Assembly (NCBI GenBank): GCA_025354165.1
Contig: JANXNI010000005.1
Span: 1-64,000, forward strand
Source of the DNA: Burkholderiales bacterium
GTDB taxonomy: Bacteria; Pseudomonadota; Gammaproteobacteria; Burkholderiales; Casimicrobiaceae
DNA: 64,000 bases
Direction: 5' to 3'
Under the pieces are notes generated by a model. It had not been told where the DNA came from and ran no database searches. It saw only the letters and a program-made list of their open reading frames with translations. The position numbers and the translations under genes are program-made. Positions 56,605-64,000 of this stretch are shown in pieces (within the stretch, counting starts at the first letter, position 1; the number at the start of each line of letters is the position of its first letter).

Positions 56605-58200
56605 ATGACTTCCGTTTCCCTCACATTGCTGGCGCTCGTCGTGGGCATCAGCGTCGTCGGCGCTACCTACGATGCCTATGGTGCAGATAGCGCCATCAAG
56701 CGCGTGACACTTTACCCCGGCGTGGCTGCGGTTGAGCGCACAGCACCGGTTGTTGCCGGGGCCAGTGAAGTGCGGCTGACTTGCCTGCCGATTTCCTTCG
56801 ACATCAACTCCATTCGCGTCGAAGCGGATACCGGGATTCGCGTCGGTGACGTGAGTGTGAAGACAGTCGGCAAAGCGCTGGCCACGCGGTGTAAGGTCGG
56901 CTCGAACGACACCAAAATTCGCGATGTCGAAGATCAGCGTGCGGCGCTTGACGCAGATGTCGCTGGCAACGAGGCAGTATTGGCGTACATCAAAGCACTG
57001 AATGCACCCGACGGCGGTGCTACTCGCTCGACTGCGGCTATCGCCAGCAATCTCGACACTGCCGTTGAGAGCGTGCGCCGCGCAGTCAGCGCGACGCTGG
57101 TCAAGCAGCAAAAACTTGCCCGGCAGCGCGAATTACTTGACCAACAAATTGCGCTGTTGACGGCGCAAAACGAATTTGGCGGTACGAAAGCGGAGCAGTT
57201 TCGCGAAGTGACCGTTCGTGTGTTTGGCGGCAAAGGGGGCGAGCTGCGCCTGACCTATCAGGTGAACGGTCCTGGCTGGACGCCGAGCTATCGCGCGGCG
57301 CTTGATTCGACTGCTGGCACGGTGAAGATGGAGCGTTTGGCGGTGGTGGCACAGGCGAGTGGCGAGGATTGGCGCGGCGTTCAATTGCGTCTGTCGACCG
57401 CACAGCCAAAGGTTGGCGTGACACCGCCGACGCCGTGGCCTTGGGAGATCAGCTTATTGCCGCCATTGGGCGCTGTCAGCACGGGGTTTGCGCCTGCACC
57501 ACCCGCGATGGCTCCGATGCCTGTCATGGCGAGAAGCGCAAAAGAATCCAACGAGCCGAGTTTTGATGCCAGCGTGTTTGAAGGCACCTACAGCACCGAA
57601 TTTGAAGTACCCGGTGCGGTCGATCTGGCATCGAACGGCCAACGCACCACTTTGCCGCTCGGCAGCCAGACGATGACGGCCAAAGTGTTCAGTCGCTTGG
57701 TGCCGAACGTGTCGAATGAAGCCTTCGTAATGGCTGACGTAGCGCTCCCCGAGGGAGTGTGGCCGCGCGGCGATTTGCAGCTCTTGCGCGACGGCGCTTT
57801 GGTGGGAAAGACCGTATGGAATGTCGGCGACGAAGCGAGCATCAGCGTTGCTTTTGGTCGCGATGAGTCGCTCCGCGTGCGGGTTGATCCACAGAAAACG
57901 CAGAGCGCGACGGCTGGCTTTATCGGCAACCGTCAGGAACGCGAATGGCATCGCGCTTACACGATTGAAAATCTGCGCAAGACGGCGGCGAATATCGAGG
58001 TGCTCGAGGCCACGCCCGTTGGCACCGATGCCGACATCAAGGTAGAGCAGAAATTCAGTCCGCAACCGACCGAAAAGGACTGGAAAGCCAAGCGTGGCGT
58101 GGTGGCGTGGATCGAAACGCTTGCGCCCGGAACGAGCGTAAAACTATCGGCGGACTACAAAGTGACTTATCCTAAAGACGCGCGAGTCGGTGGGTTGTAA
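56605..58200 (+). CDS. exported DUF4139-family protein (mucoidy inhibitor MuiA-like)
   Basis: A 531-residue protein with an N-terminal export signal (ending VGATYDAYGAD) and the DUF4140-DUF4139 layout: IKRVTLYPGVAAVERTAPV near the start, a central helical region likely to form a coiled coil (about 110-190), then the C-terminal LTYQVNGPGWTPSYRAALDS...RLAVVAQASGEDWRGVQLRLSTAQP, a DUF4139 hallmark. Function is not known for the family beyond the genetic name mucoidy inhibitor. AAGGAC precedes ATG 56605. It stands alone on this strand. Confidence 0.87.
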   Translation: MTSVSLTLLALVVGISVVGATYDAYGADSAIKRVTLYPGVAAVERTAPVVAGASEVRLTCLPISFDINSIRVEADTGIRVGDVSVKTVGKALATRCKVGSNDTKIRDVEDQRAALDADVAGNEAVLAYIKALNAPDGGATRSTAAIASNLDTAVESVRRAVSATLVKQQKLARQRELLDQQIALLTAQNEFGGTKAEQFREVTVRVFGGKGGELRLTYQVNGPGWTPSYRAALDSTAGTVKMERLAVVAQASGEDWRGVQLRLSTAQPKVGVTPPTPWPWEISLLPPLGAVSTGFAPAPPAMAPMPVMARSAKESNEPSFDASVFEGTYSTEFEVPGAVDLASNGQRTTLPLGSQTMTAKVFSRLVPNVSNEAFVMADVALPEGVWPRGDLQLLRDGALVGKTVWNVGDEASISVAFGRDESLRVRVDPQKTQSATAGFIGNRQEREWHRAYTIENLRKTAANIEVLEATPVGTDADIKVEQKFSPQPTEKDWKAKRGVVAWIETLAPGTSVKLSADYKVTYPKDARVGGL

Positions 58201-58272
58201 CGAGTCGCTCCTGCTTTGAAAACTGCCGCGACTACGCATCGTTAATCGCGGCTACGGATTAAGGACGTGCCC

Positions 58273-58779
58273 ATGCAAACCACGCTTACTCGCTTCATCT
58301 TTGTCGTTACGCTGCTGGCGGCAGCTGTGTTTGTATACGTGACGAGTCAGGCGTTACCTGATCGCGTGGCCTCCCACTTCGGCGCGTCCGGGCTAGCCGA
58401 TTCGTTTATGACGCGCAGCGCTTATCGGACTTTCATGCTGTGTTTTATCGTTGGCTTACCGCTGGTGATGGCAGTGTCGATGACGAGCATCTTTCGGCGT
58501 GCCGGTCCGCGCATGAATATTCCGAACCGTGACTTTTGGCTCGCTGACAGTCGGTTTGAAGCGACTGTTACCTTCCTGATCGATCATACAACGCGTCTGA
58601 CCATTGGCTTGACGGTTTTTTTATGTTTTGTGCACAAGCTCGTGGTCGATGCCAATACACGCACACCGCCCGCGCTCGACAACGCTTCGATCATCGGCGC
58701 TTTGGTGGTATTTCTGGTGTTCGTGACCGTCTGGATCGTCTGGCTGTATTTGGCGTTTCGTCTGCCCGGCAAACGATAG
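58273..58779 (+). CDS. DUF1648-type membrane protein
   Basis: A 168-residue protein with four hydrophobic segments and the DUF1648 signature LPDRVASHFGASGLADSFMTRSAY after the first. Other family members include a Bacillus immunity-type protein (YhdP/SdpI relatives), but this one's role is unknown. ATG 58273 has AAGGAC 7 bases upstream and is preferred to GTG 58267. Likely in the inner membrane. Confidence 0.8.
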   Translation: MQTTLTRFIFVVTLLAAAVFVYVTSQALPDRVASHFGASGLADSFMTRSAYRTFMLCFIVGLPLVMAVSMTSIFRRAGPRMNIPNRDFWLADSRFEATVTFLIDHTTRLTIGLTVFLCFVHKLVVDANTRTPPALDNASIIGALVVFLVFVTVWIVWLYLAFRLPGKR

Positions 58780-58788
58780 CGACGGCCT

Positions 58789-58814
58789 GACGTTTCGGTG
58801 CGCGCCGAAACGTC
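58789..58814 (+). other. Perfect 10-bp hairpin after the DUF1648 gene
   Basis: GACGTTTCGG (58789-58798) and CCGAAACGTC (58805-58814) with a 6-base loop. No U-run follows, so not a classical terminator; it may act as one with Rho or stabilise the upstream message. Confidence 0.6.
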
Positions 58815-58839
58815 CATCACGGCTCCGCGTTAGACTTTC

Positions 58840-59484
58840 ATGATGTTCTCAAGCCTGATCTCCCTCGCACTGCTCTACCTCGCGGCACTCGTCATTCCCG
58901 GCCCGAATTTATTGCTGTTGACGCACACTGCCGCGTCGTCGTCGCGACGCGCGGCGCTGGGTGTGGCGTTCGGGATTGCGACGGGAACTTTCCTGTGGGT
59001 CGCGGTTGCGGTGTTTGGCGAGCAGAAGATTTTTGATGCGGTTCCGGCGTTGCAGACGGGGCTGCGCGCGGTGGGTGGTTTGTATTTGCTTTATCTGGCG
59101 TTTTCTTTGTTTCGCTCGATGTGGGTTGATCGCAGAACCGCGCTCGATACGAGCGAGGTTGTCGCCGTGCCGGAAGACAAAGCAGGGCAACGAACCTACT
59201 TCCGCAAAGGCTTGCTGACCAATCTGACGAACCCGAAATCGCTCGCCTTCTGGACCAGCGTTGCCGTAGTGAGTCTTGATCCGAATGCTGCGTTGGCGAC
59301 GCGAATTTCAGCGGTGATGATGGTTGGCCTGATGGGGCTTGTTTGGCACATCGGTCTTGCGTATCTTTTCTCGACACCACCGGCGCAGCGCGCTTATATG
59401 CGTGCGAAGCCGGTGCTCTCGGTAATCACGGGCGCGGTGATGGGGGCGTTCGGAACGCGGCTCTTGCTGGGCCTGCGCGGTTGA
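58840..59484 (+). CDS. LysE-family amino acid exporter
   Basis: A 214-residue membrane protein with about six hydrophobic segments and the LysE/RhtB signatures LVIPGPNLLLLTHTAASSSRRAALGVAFGIATG near the start and LLTNLTNPKSLAFWTSVAVV in the middle. By family it exports amino acids or related compounds. ATG 58840 or the adjacent ATG 58843 is the start. Its stop lies 4 bases before the putative TTG start of the MFS gene. Confidence 0.88.
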   Translation: MMFSSLISLALLYLAALVIPGPNLLLLTHTAASSSRRAALGVAFGIATGTFLWVAVAVFGEQKIFDAVPALQTGLRAVGGLYLLYLAFSLFRSMWVDRRTALDTSEVVAVPEDKAGQRTYFRKGLLTNLTNPKSLAFWTSVAVVSLDPNAALATRISAVMMVGLMGLVWHIGLAYLFSTPPAQRAYMRAKPVLSVITGAVMGAFGTRLLLGLRG

Positions 59485-59488
59485 TGCT

Positions 59489-60766
59489 TTGAGCGATTTA
59501 ACTGGGAGTAAACAGCCGACGACGGTGTCGCCGTTAGCGCTCGCGTTGGCGCTGTCGCTCGGTGCCGCCGTGTCGCTTGGCGTTACGCGATTCGCGTACG
59601 GCTTGTTGTTGCCACCAATGCGCGCCGACCTTGGTTGGTCTTACACGTTCGCGGGCAGCATGAACACGTCGAACGCGCTCGGCTACTTCGTCGGCGCGCT
59701 GCTGACGCCGTGGCTCATGCGGCGGATTAGCGCGGCGTCGGTGATGGTGTGGGGGGCATTGAGTGCGAGTGTTTTCATGGGGTTGTGCGGGTTTTTTACC
59801 GACGGCACGATGTTGCTCGTGCAGCGCTGGGCGGCGGGTGTAGCGAGCGCGACCGTGTTCATCACGGGTGGGGTTCTGGCTGCGCGATTGGGCACGCTTG
59901 ATGCCGCTGGTGGCAATCGAAGCTCGCTACTGTTGGGCATTTATTACGGCGGCTCTGGCATCGGCATCGCAGCATCTGCTTTGCTGGTGCCCGCACTGCT
60001 CAACGCGACGGATAGCCACCATCAGTGGCTCGGTTTCGCCAATTGGGCATGGGCTTGGTGGGCGTTGGCGTTGCTCTGTATTGCGGGGAGTCTCGCGCTG
60101 CTTTGGCCTGCGCGCGTAATGCGCCCTCTCGTGTCCGCGGCGTCTACTTCGTCGTCTGAAAAATCGCATCTCCGATTGCGGGATTTCACATTTTCGCTCG
60201 CGGGTTACACGATGTTTGGCGTGGGCTACATCGGCTACATGACCTTTGTGATTGCGCTGCTCCGCGAGCAGGGTGCGAGCGTTGGGCAAATCACGACGTT
60301 CTATGCATTGCTCGGTGTGGCATGTATGGCATCCTCGCGTGTTTGGGCGGGGTTGCTGGCGCGGCACAAGAGCGGTCGTGCGCTGGCGACGCTGAATGCG
60401 TTGTTGGGTATGGCGACGATCTTGCCAGCACTGACCAGCGCGTGGCCAGTGATTCTGCTGTCTGGCGTCGTGTTTGGCGGCGTGTTTTTGTCTGTCGTGG
60501 CATCCACGACAGCGCTTGTTCGTCACAATTTGCCTTCTGGCGATTGGGTGAAAGGAATCAGTGCCTTCACGACGGTGTTCGCGGTCGGCCAGATCGTCGG
60601 CCCGGTGGTAGTCGGATGGATCGCTGATGCTTCGTCGGGATCGTCAGTGGCGACGAATGCATCAGGGTTAGTGGGCTTGCAGCGCGGCCTCGTTTTCTCG
60701 GCTATCGCGCTGTGGTTAGGAGCGATCTTTGCGAGCCGACAGCGGACGTTGCAACCAAAGGCGTAG
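59489..60766 (+). CDS. MFS transporter
   Basis: A 425-residue protein with twelve hydrophobic segments typical of the major facilitator superfamily, including RFAYGLLLPPMRADLGWSYTFAGSMNTSNALGYF (helix 1-2 with the YbfB/YjiJ-type pattern) and a central loop around 205-225. It is likely an exporter; the substrate is unknown. The start TTG 59489 is the first possible codon after the LysE stop; a GTG at 59525 is an alternative, and neither has a strong Shine-Dalgarno. Close coupling to the LysE-family gene suggests co-expression. Confidence 0.8.
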   Translation: MSDLTGSKQPTTVSPLALALALSLGAAVSLGVTRFAYGLLLPPMRADLGWSYTFAGSMNTSNALGYFVGALLTPWLMRRISAASVMVWGALSASVFMGLCGFFTDGTMLLVQRWAAGVASATVFITGGVLAARLGTLDAAGGNRSSLLLGIYYGGSGIGIAASALLVPALLNATDSHHQWLGFANWAWAWWALALLCIAGSLALLWPARVMRPLVSAASTSSSEKSHLRLRDFTFSLAGYTMFGVGYIGYMTFVIALLREQGASVGQITTFYALLGVACMASSRVWAGLLARHKSGRALATLNALLGMATILPALTSAWPVILLSGVVFGGVFLSVVASTTALVRHNLPSGDWVKGISAFTTVFAVGQIVGPVVVGWIADASSGSSVATNASGLVGLQRGLVFSAIALWLGAIFASRQRTLQPKA

Positions 60767-60888
60767 CGGTGGAAATTTTGTGCGGACGGGCGTAAACTGA
60801 AGCGCATGCGACGTTGAGTTTTCATCGCGCCGTAACGTGTGCTGTCTGTCGTCGTGTTCGTTAGTTGCTCTGAAACAGGGTGCTTACT

Positions 60889-61158
60889 ATGCCAACTGTC
60901 TCTTTCGCTCCGCAGCTTCAACGCCATGTTTCCTGTCCGACGCAAATCGTGTCGGCAGCGAGTTTGGGTGAAGCCTTGACGGCGGCATTTCTCGCGGCAC
61001 CGTTAATGCAAAGTTACGTGCTGGACGATCAGGGGCATGTGAGAAAGCACGTAGCAGTATTTGTCAACAACGAGATGATCGCGAGCCGACGCGATCTGTC
61101 GCTGGCAGTCGGTGAGAAAGATTCGATCATTGTGATTCAGGCATTAAGTGGGGGATAG
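60889..61158 (+). CDS. ubiquitin-like MoaD/ThiS-family protein
   Basis: An 89-residue beta-grasp protein ending in ALSGG, the diglycine tail used for adenylation and thiocarboxylation in MoaD/ThiS proteins. Seen: LGEALTAAFLAAPLMQSYVLDDQG and VAVFVNNEMIASRRDL, the fold's typical strands. ATG 60889 is preferred to GTG 60880. No moaE, thiazole or tungsten-cofactor genes lie beside it; instead an Asp-box propeller gene follows across a mobile miniature element. It could be a sulfur carrier or a protein-modifying tag; the sequence alone does not say. Confidence 0.87.
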   Translation: MPTVSFAPQLQRHVSCPTQIVSAASLGEALTAAFLAAPLMQSYVLDDQGHVRKHVAVFVNNEMIASRRDLSLAVGEKDSIIVIQALSGG

Positions 61159-61159
61159 T

Positions 61160-61314
61160 GAGCACCTCTACAAATTCATTTGTGGGGCGCTTTGTGTCGT
61201 TGCGGGGTGCTCGCGTTTTTGCCAAAAGCGCTCATGTACAAGAGCGTACGTTCCGGTTGCTGTGCGCCCCACGCCTAACACTGCATCCCCAAAAATGAAT
61301 TTTTAGAGGTACTC
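61160..61314. mobile_element. Miniature inverted-repeat element, copy 3 (ends diverged)
   Basis: A 155-bp element with the same internal block and inner terminal repeats; the outermost bases are GAGCACC/GGTACTC instead of GGGCACC/GGTGCCC. No 4-bp flanking duplication is visible. It begins 2 bases after the MoaD-like stop and ends 3 bases before the ATG of the propeller gene; AGAGGT at its end is placed to act as that gene's Shine-Dalgarno. Confidence 0.8.
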
Positions 61315-61317
61315 CAG

Positions 61318-62418
61318 ATGTCGACGTTGTTAATTGCATCCCGCAAGGGATTGTTTACGGCTGATCATCATTCGGCTGATGGTAAATGGCAGATCACGGG
61401 CCATCATTTCCACGGTGAACCGGTGTCGCAAGTGCTGGCCGATCCGCGCGACGGCACGTGGTACGCCGCGCTTCGGCTCGGACACTTTGGCGTGAAGCTG
61501 CGGCGTAGCGCGGATCGCGGCGCAACGTGGGTTGAGATCCCTGCGCCTGCTTTTCCGCCGAAGCCGACAGAAGGCGAATGGGCTGATGATGCGACGCCGT
61601 GGACGGTCGATCTTGTGTGGTCGCTTGCCGCAGGTGGTGCGCATGAGCCAAAAACGTTGTGGGCGGGCTGCATGCCCGCCGGGCTGTTTCGCTCGCAAGA
61701 TGGCGGCGATAGCTGGCAGTTGATCGACTCGCTGTGGCTCGACGCACGGCGCAAAGGCTGGTTTGGCGGTGGCAACGATCATCCCGGCTTGCATTCGATT
61801 TGTGTTGATCCAAACAACAGTCAGCGACTGACGATTGCCATTTCGTGCGGTGGTGTCTGGAAGAGTGAAGATGCGGGCAAAAGCTGGGGATTGTTCGGCA
61901 ACGGCATGCACGCACCGTACATGCCACCCGAAGTCGAGGAGGACCCGAACACGCAGGATGGGCATTCGCTATCGATGTGCGCCGCGCACCCGGAGGTGAT
62001 GTGGGTTCAGCATCATGCGGGTGCGTATCGAAGCGTTGATGGTGGTGTGAATTTCACACGACTGACGCCACCGCTCCCGAGCGATTTTGGCTTCGTCATC
62101 GTCGCCGATCCGGTGAATCCGCTTCGCGCGTGGGTTGCCCCGGCGTTAGCGGACACATTTCGTTATGCACCCGATGGTGCGATGTGTGTGATGCGCACGG
62201 ACGATGGCGGTAAAACGTGGCAAGCGTTTCGCAACGGCTTGCCGCAAACGCATGCTTATGATCTTGTGTATCGGCACGGTTTGGCGCTCGCGCCGGATCG
62301 CAATACGATGGCGATGGCCTCGACGACGGGCAATGCGTGGACTAGCGTTGATGCCGGTGAAAACTGGGTATCACTCGGCGCGCAATTGCCGCCGGTTGCG
62401 GCAGTCGCCTGGGCATAG
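61318..62418 (+). CDS. Asp-box (BNR) beta-propeller protein
   Basis: A 366-residue protein with six Asp-boxes of the S/T-x-D-x-G-x-x-W/F type (RSADRGATW, RSQDGGDSW, KSEDAGKSW, RSVDGGVNF, RTDDGGKTW, TSVDAGENW), each marking a propeller blade. No signal peptide, so it should be cytoplasmic, which is unlike secreted sialidases, and the sialidase arginine triad is not evident. It is often annotated as an exo-alpha-sialidase by its repeats alone; I would not. It follows the MoaD/ThiS gene, so a joint role in handling the carrier or its target is the inference. ATG 61318 has AGAGGT from the adjoining element upstream. Confidence 0.85.
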   Translation: MSTLLIASRKGLFTADHHSADGKWQITGHHFHGEPVSQVLADPRDGTWYAALRLGHFGVKLRRSADRGATWVEIPAPAFPPKPTEGEWADDATPWTVDLVWSLAAGGAHEPKTLWAGCMPAGLFRSQDGGDSWQLIDSLWLDARRKGWFGGGNDHPGLHSICVDPNNSQRLTIAISCGGVWKSEDAGKSWGLFGNGMHAPYMPPEVEEDPNTQDGHSLSMCAAHPEVMWVQHHAGAYRSVDGGVNFTRLTPPLPSDFGFVIVADPVNPLRAWVAPALADTFRYAPDGAMCVMRTDDGGKTWQAFRNGLPQTHAYDLVYRHGLALAPDRNTMAMASTTGNAWTSVDAGENWVSLGAQLPPVAAVAWA

Positions 62419-62490
62419 TTGGCAATACAACTTGTTCGCCAAATGCCCGCCGCTTAAGGGCTAAATCGCGATTTGGTCAATTGTTGATTA

Positions 62491-62520
62491 TTGCGATAAT
62501 CGTGCGCTAGCCCCTATAGA
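62491..62520 (+). promoter_or_regulatory. Possible sigma-70 promoter of the DUF1697 gene
   Basis: TTGCGA (62491-62496) and TATAGA (62515-62520) with an 18-base spacer, about 52 bases before the ATG at 62573. Weak -35; judged by eye only. Confidence 0.35.
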
Positions 62521-62572
62521 ATAGTGGTTGTAGCTAAAAGCTGATCGAGTAATCTTGGAGAAAATTGATTGA

Positions 62573-63115
62573 ATGGCCGAATACATCGCCTTCCTGCGCG
62601 GCATCAATGTCGGCGGTCACAATATCAAAATGGACGTCCTTTGCGAGCGGTTCGAAGCTGCGGGTTTGGCAAAGGTTGAGACGTTTATCGCCAGCGGCAA
62701 TGTGATTTTTGAGTCACGCAGCGCGGACACGGCCCAGCTTGAAGCGAAGATTGAAAGGCAGCTTGCTTTGAGCCTTGGCTATGACGTCGCGACGTTCATC
62801 CGTACGCGTGCCGAGGTTGCGCATCTCGCGGATTGCGCCGCATTTTCCGAAGAAAAGTTGGCCAGCGCGCGCGCGTTTTGTGTGGCGTTCGTCAAAGCAC
62901 CGTTGAGCGCAGCACAGGCGGCGACCTTGCAACAGTTTGCGACTGACGTGGATGAGTTTCACACCACTGGTCGCGAGATTTTCTGGCTGTGCAAAGTGCG
63001 TCAGAGCGAGTCGAAGTTTTCCAACGCACAGTTTGAGCGAAAAATGGGAATTGCCGGGACGTTTCGGAGCATTACGACGGTGAAGAAACTGGCAACAAAG
63101 TATCCACCGCGATAG
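62573..63115 (+). CDS. DUF1697-family protein
   Basis: A 180-residue protein with the DUF1697 signatures AEYIAFLRGINVGGHNIKM at the N-terminus, KVETFIASGNVIFES, and a C-terminal RNWRT-type region here SITTVKKLA. The family is widespread and uncharacterised; it has two ferredoxin-like halves. No signal peptide or membrane segment. TTGGAG precedes ATG 62573 by about 13 bases. Convergent with the DUF2214 gene, with stops 16 bases apart. Confidence 0.88.
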   Translation: MAEYIAFLRGINVGGHNIKMDVLCERFEAAGLAKVETFIASGNVIFESRSADTAQLEAKIERQLALSLGYDVATFIRTRAEVAHLADCAAFSEEKLASARAFCVAFVKAPLSAAQAATLQQFATDVDEFHTTGREIFWLCKVRQSESKFSNAQFERKMGIAGTFRSITTVKKLATKYPPR

Positions 63116-63131
63116 CGCCGCGCAGTTCGTC

Positions 63132-63593
63132 TTACTTCGCTGTGTAGCCAATCCCGCGCGCCATGAGCGCTGCCAGCAGCGGCAACACGACGATCAACAG
63201 CGCCTGCATGTGAATAAACTTGCGCGCTCCCTTAATCTCGTCAACGCCCGGCACAAAGGTCGGATTCGCTTTCAGTGCTTTGCCCCACTTCAAATAACGC
63301 ATCGTCGGTGGCACCGAGAGCAGTCCAATGAGCAGAAAGAGGCCCAATTTGGCGTGAAATATCGGATTACCCCAATAAAACGCCGCGCCTTTCGTGCCCA
63401 TGTAAACACGCGCAAATCCGACTATTAGCAACATCGCCGCAAAAACGCCGTAAAACAGGTCGTAGCGCGTCAACTGGCGCGTCTGTGCGGTCGTCATGCC
63501 GGGCTTGCATAGTGCCATTTCAACGAACAGGATCGCCACCAGTGCAAACGCTGCGATATGGTGCACATAAGCAAGGAGGGCATCAAGGATCAT
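63132..63593 (-). CDS. DUF2214-family membrane protein
   Basis: A 153-residue inner-membrane protein with four hydrophobic segments. Signatures: LDALLAYVHHIAAFALVAILFVE at the N-terminus, YDLFYGVFAAMLLIVGFARVYMGTKGAAFYWGNPIFHAKL, and a last hydrophobic span before the C-terminus. Histidines in the helices (HH near 11, H near 80) could bind haem, but I only note them. Function unknown. ATG 63593 gives the family's N-terminus. Confidence 0.87.
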   Translation of the reverse strand: MILDALLAYVHHIAAFALVAILFVEMALCKPGMTTAQTRQLTRYDLFYGVFAAMLLIVGFARVYMGTKGAAFYWGNPIFHAKLGLFLLIGLLSVPPTMRYLKWGKALKANPTFVPGVDEIKGARKFIHMQALLIVVLPLLAALMARGIGYTAK

Positions 63594-63688
63594 GGCGAAC
63601 TCGGTGGAAGTTAGAGTGAATTGCGTTAGCGGCGTACGGTTCGCTTTGTACTACATTGCGATTTCCATTTCACGCTTTAGATTTTGAT

Positions 63689-64000
63689 ATGCGCATTGCC
63701 ATCGGCGGTTTTCAACACGAGACAAACACCTTCGCGCCCTCGCGCGCGACCTACGAGCGATTCGTTCAAGGCGGTGGTTGGCCACCGGTCTCCATCGGCA
63801 ACGAAATTTTTGAGCGCTTCCAGAATCAAAATATACCGATCTCGGGTTTCATGAATGAGATGGCATCGGCCCACACGCTGGTTCCCACCGCCTGGGCCGC
63901 TGCGAGCCCCAGCGCGCAGGTCACCGACGACGCGTTCGAACGCATCGCAGGCGCGATCTGCGATGGCATTCGCAAGGCAAACGCCGATATGGTCTACCTT
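63689..64000 (+). CDS. M81-family metallopeptidase MlrC-like, cut by window end
   Basis: The first 104 codons of a gene that runs off the window. ATG 63689 begins MRIAIGGFQHETNTFAP, the N-terminal signature of M81/MlrC (microcystinase C-type) metallopeptidases, with the metal-binding histidine and glutamate of QHETN; SGFMNEMASAHTLVPTAWAAASPSAQVTDDAFERI follows as in the family. By family it hydrolyses small peptides or related amides; microcystin degradation is not implied by this signature alone. The C-terminal half must be read from the next window. It is divergent from the DUF2214 gene across about 95 bases. Confidence 0.88.
   Translation, partial: MRIAIGGFQHETNTFAPSRATYERFVQGGGWPPVSIGNEIFERFQNQNIPISGFMNEMASAHTLVPTAWAAASPSAQVTDDAFERIAGAICDGIRKANADMVYL

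Noticed and set aside
61318-62418. Annotation as exo-alpha-sialidase
   Set aside because: Asp-boxes alone do not define a sialidase; no export signal or arginine triad is seen.

Overview
The window looks like part of a betaproteobacterial chromosome, most likely order Burkholderiales. The evidence is gene order and family types: Mth938-like gene, alaC, hom and thrC in a row; ilvB-ilvH-ilvC; Burkholderia/Neisseria-type general porin; several tripartite or ABC uptake systems. GC content is moderately high. I cannot assign a genus from the sequence alone. No CRISPR array, rRNA operon or replication origin was seen.

Layout. 1-6160: Mth938-like gene, alanine aminotransferase, homoserine dehydrogenase, threonine synthase, then an orphan ABC ATPase. 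6197-18561: a tRNA-Arg(ACG) gene and, 12.2 kb downstream, a degenerate direct copy of its 3' end plus terminator. The DNA between looks like a decayed genomic island: broken Sir2, class V aminotransferase, iron-sulfur DinG-type helicase with an N-terminal nuclease-like domain, secreted S9 peptidase, secreted tandem rhodanese, then a graveyard of IS5, LysR, IS3 and IS110 remnants. 18772-24624: two microcystin-dependent-protein (phage tail collar) genes facing away from a 1306-residue secreted modular protein. 25549-29608: an FNR/ANR-type site followed by uspA-like, phosphoketolase and acetate kinase genes, which form a route from sugar phosphate to acetate and ATP. 29802-33196: deoC with a double-domain ALDH16-type dehydrogenase. 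33364-37777: Fe3+/polyamine-type ABC importer. 37964-42881: branched-chain amino acid-type importer with a LivM-LivG fusion, followed by an IlvD/Edd-family sugar-acid dehydratase, a GAF-like protein and a transglutaminase-like protein. 46803-51189: ilvBHC ending in a hairpin terminator shared with a convergent porin gene. 51557-56195: quinone oxidoreductase and a dipeptide-type ABC importer without a binding protein. 56354-64000: M20 peptidase fragment, DUF4139 protein, small membrane proteins, LysE and MFS exporters, a ubiquitin-like MoaD/ThiS protein beside an Asp-box propeller protein, DUF1697, DUF2214 and the start of an MlrC-type metallopeptidase.

Two families of small dispersed elements punctuate the window. 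One is a GTAGGAGCGGCTTGCCGCG hairpin of REP type (four copies). The other is a 143-155 bp miniature inverted-repeat element (three copies), two of which are flanked by 4-bp direct repeats that look like target-site duplications. The copies sit at gene ends and starts and in one case supply a stop codon.

The best candidates for something new are the tRNA-Arg island boundaries, the miniature element with its 4-bp duplications, the ubiquitin-like/propeller gene pair, and the collar-protein/giant modular secreted protein locus. All functional statements are from reading the sequence by eye; no database search was run.
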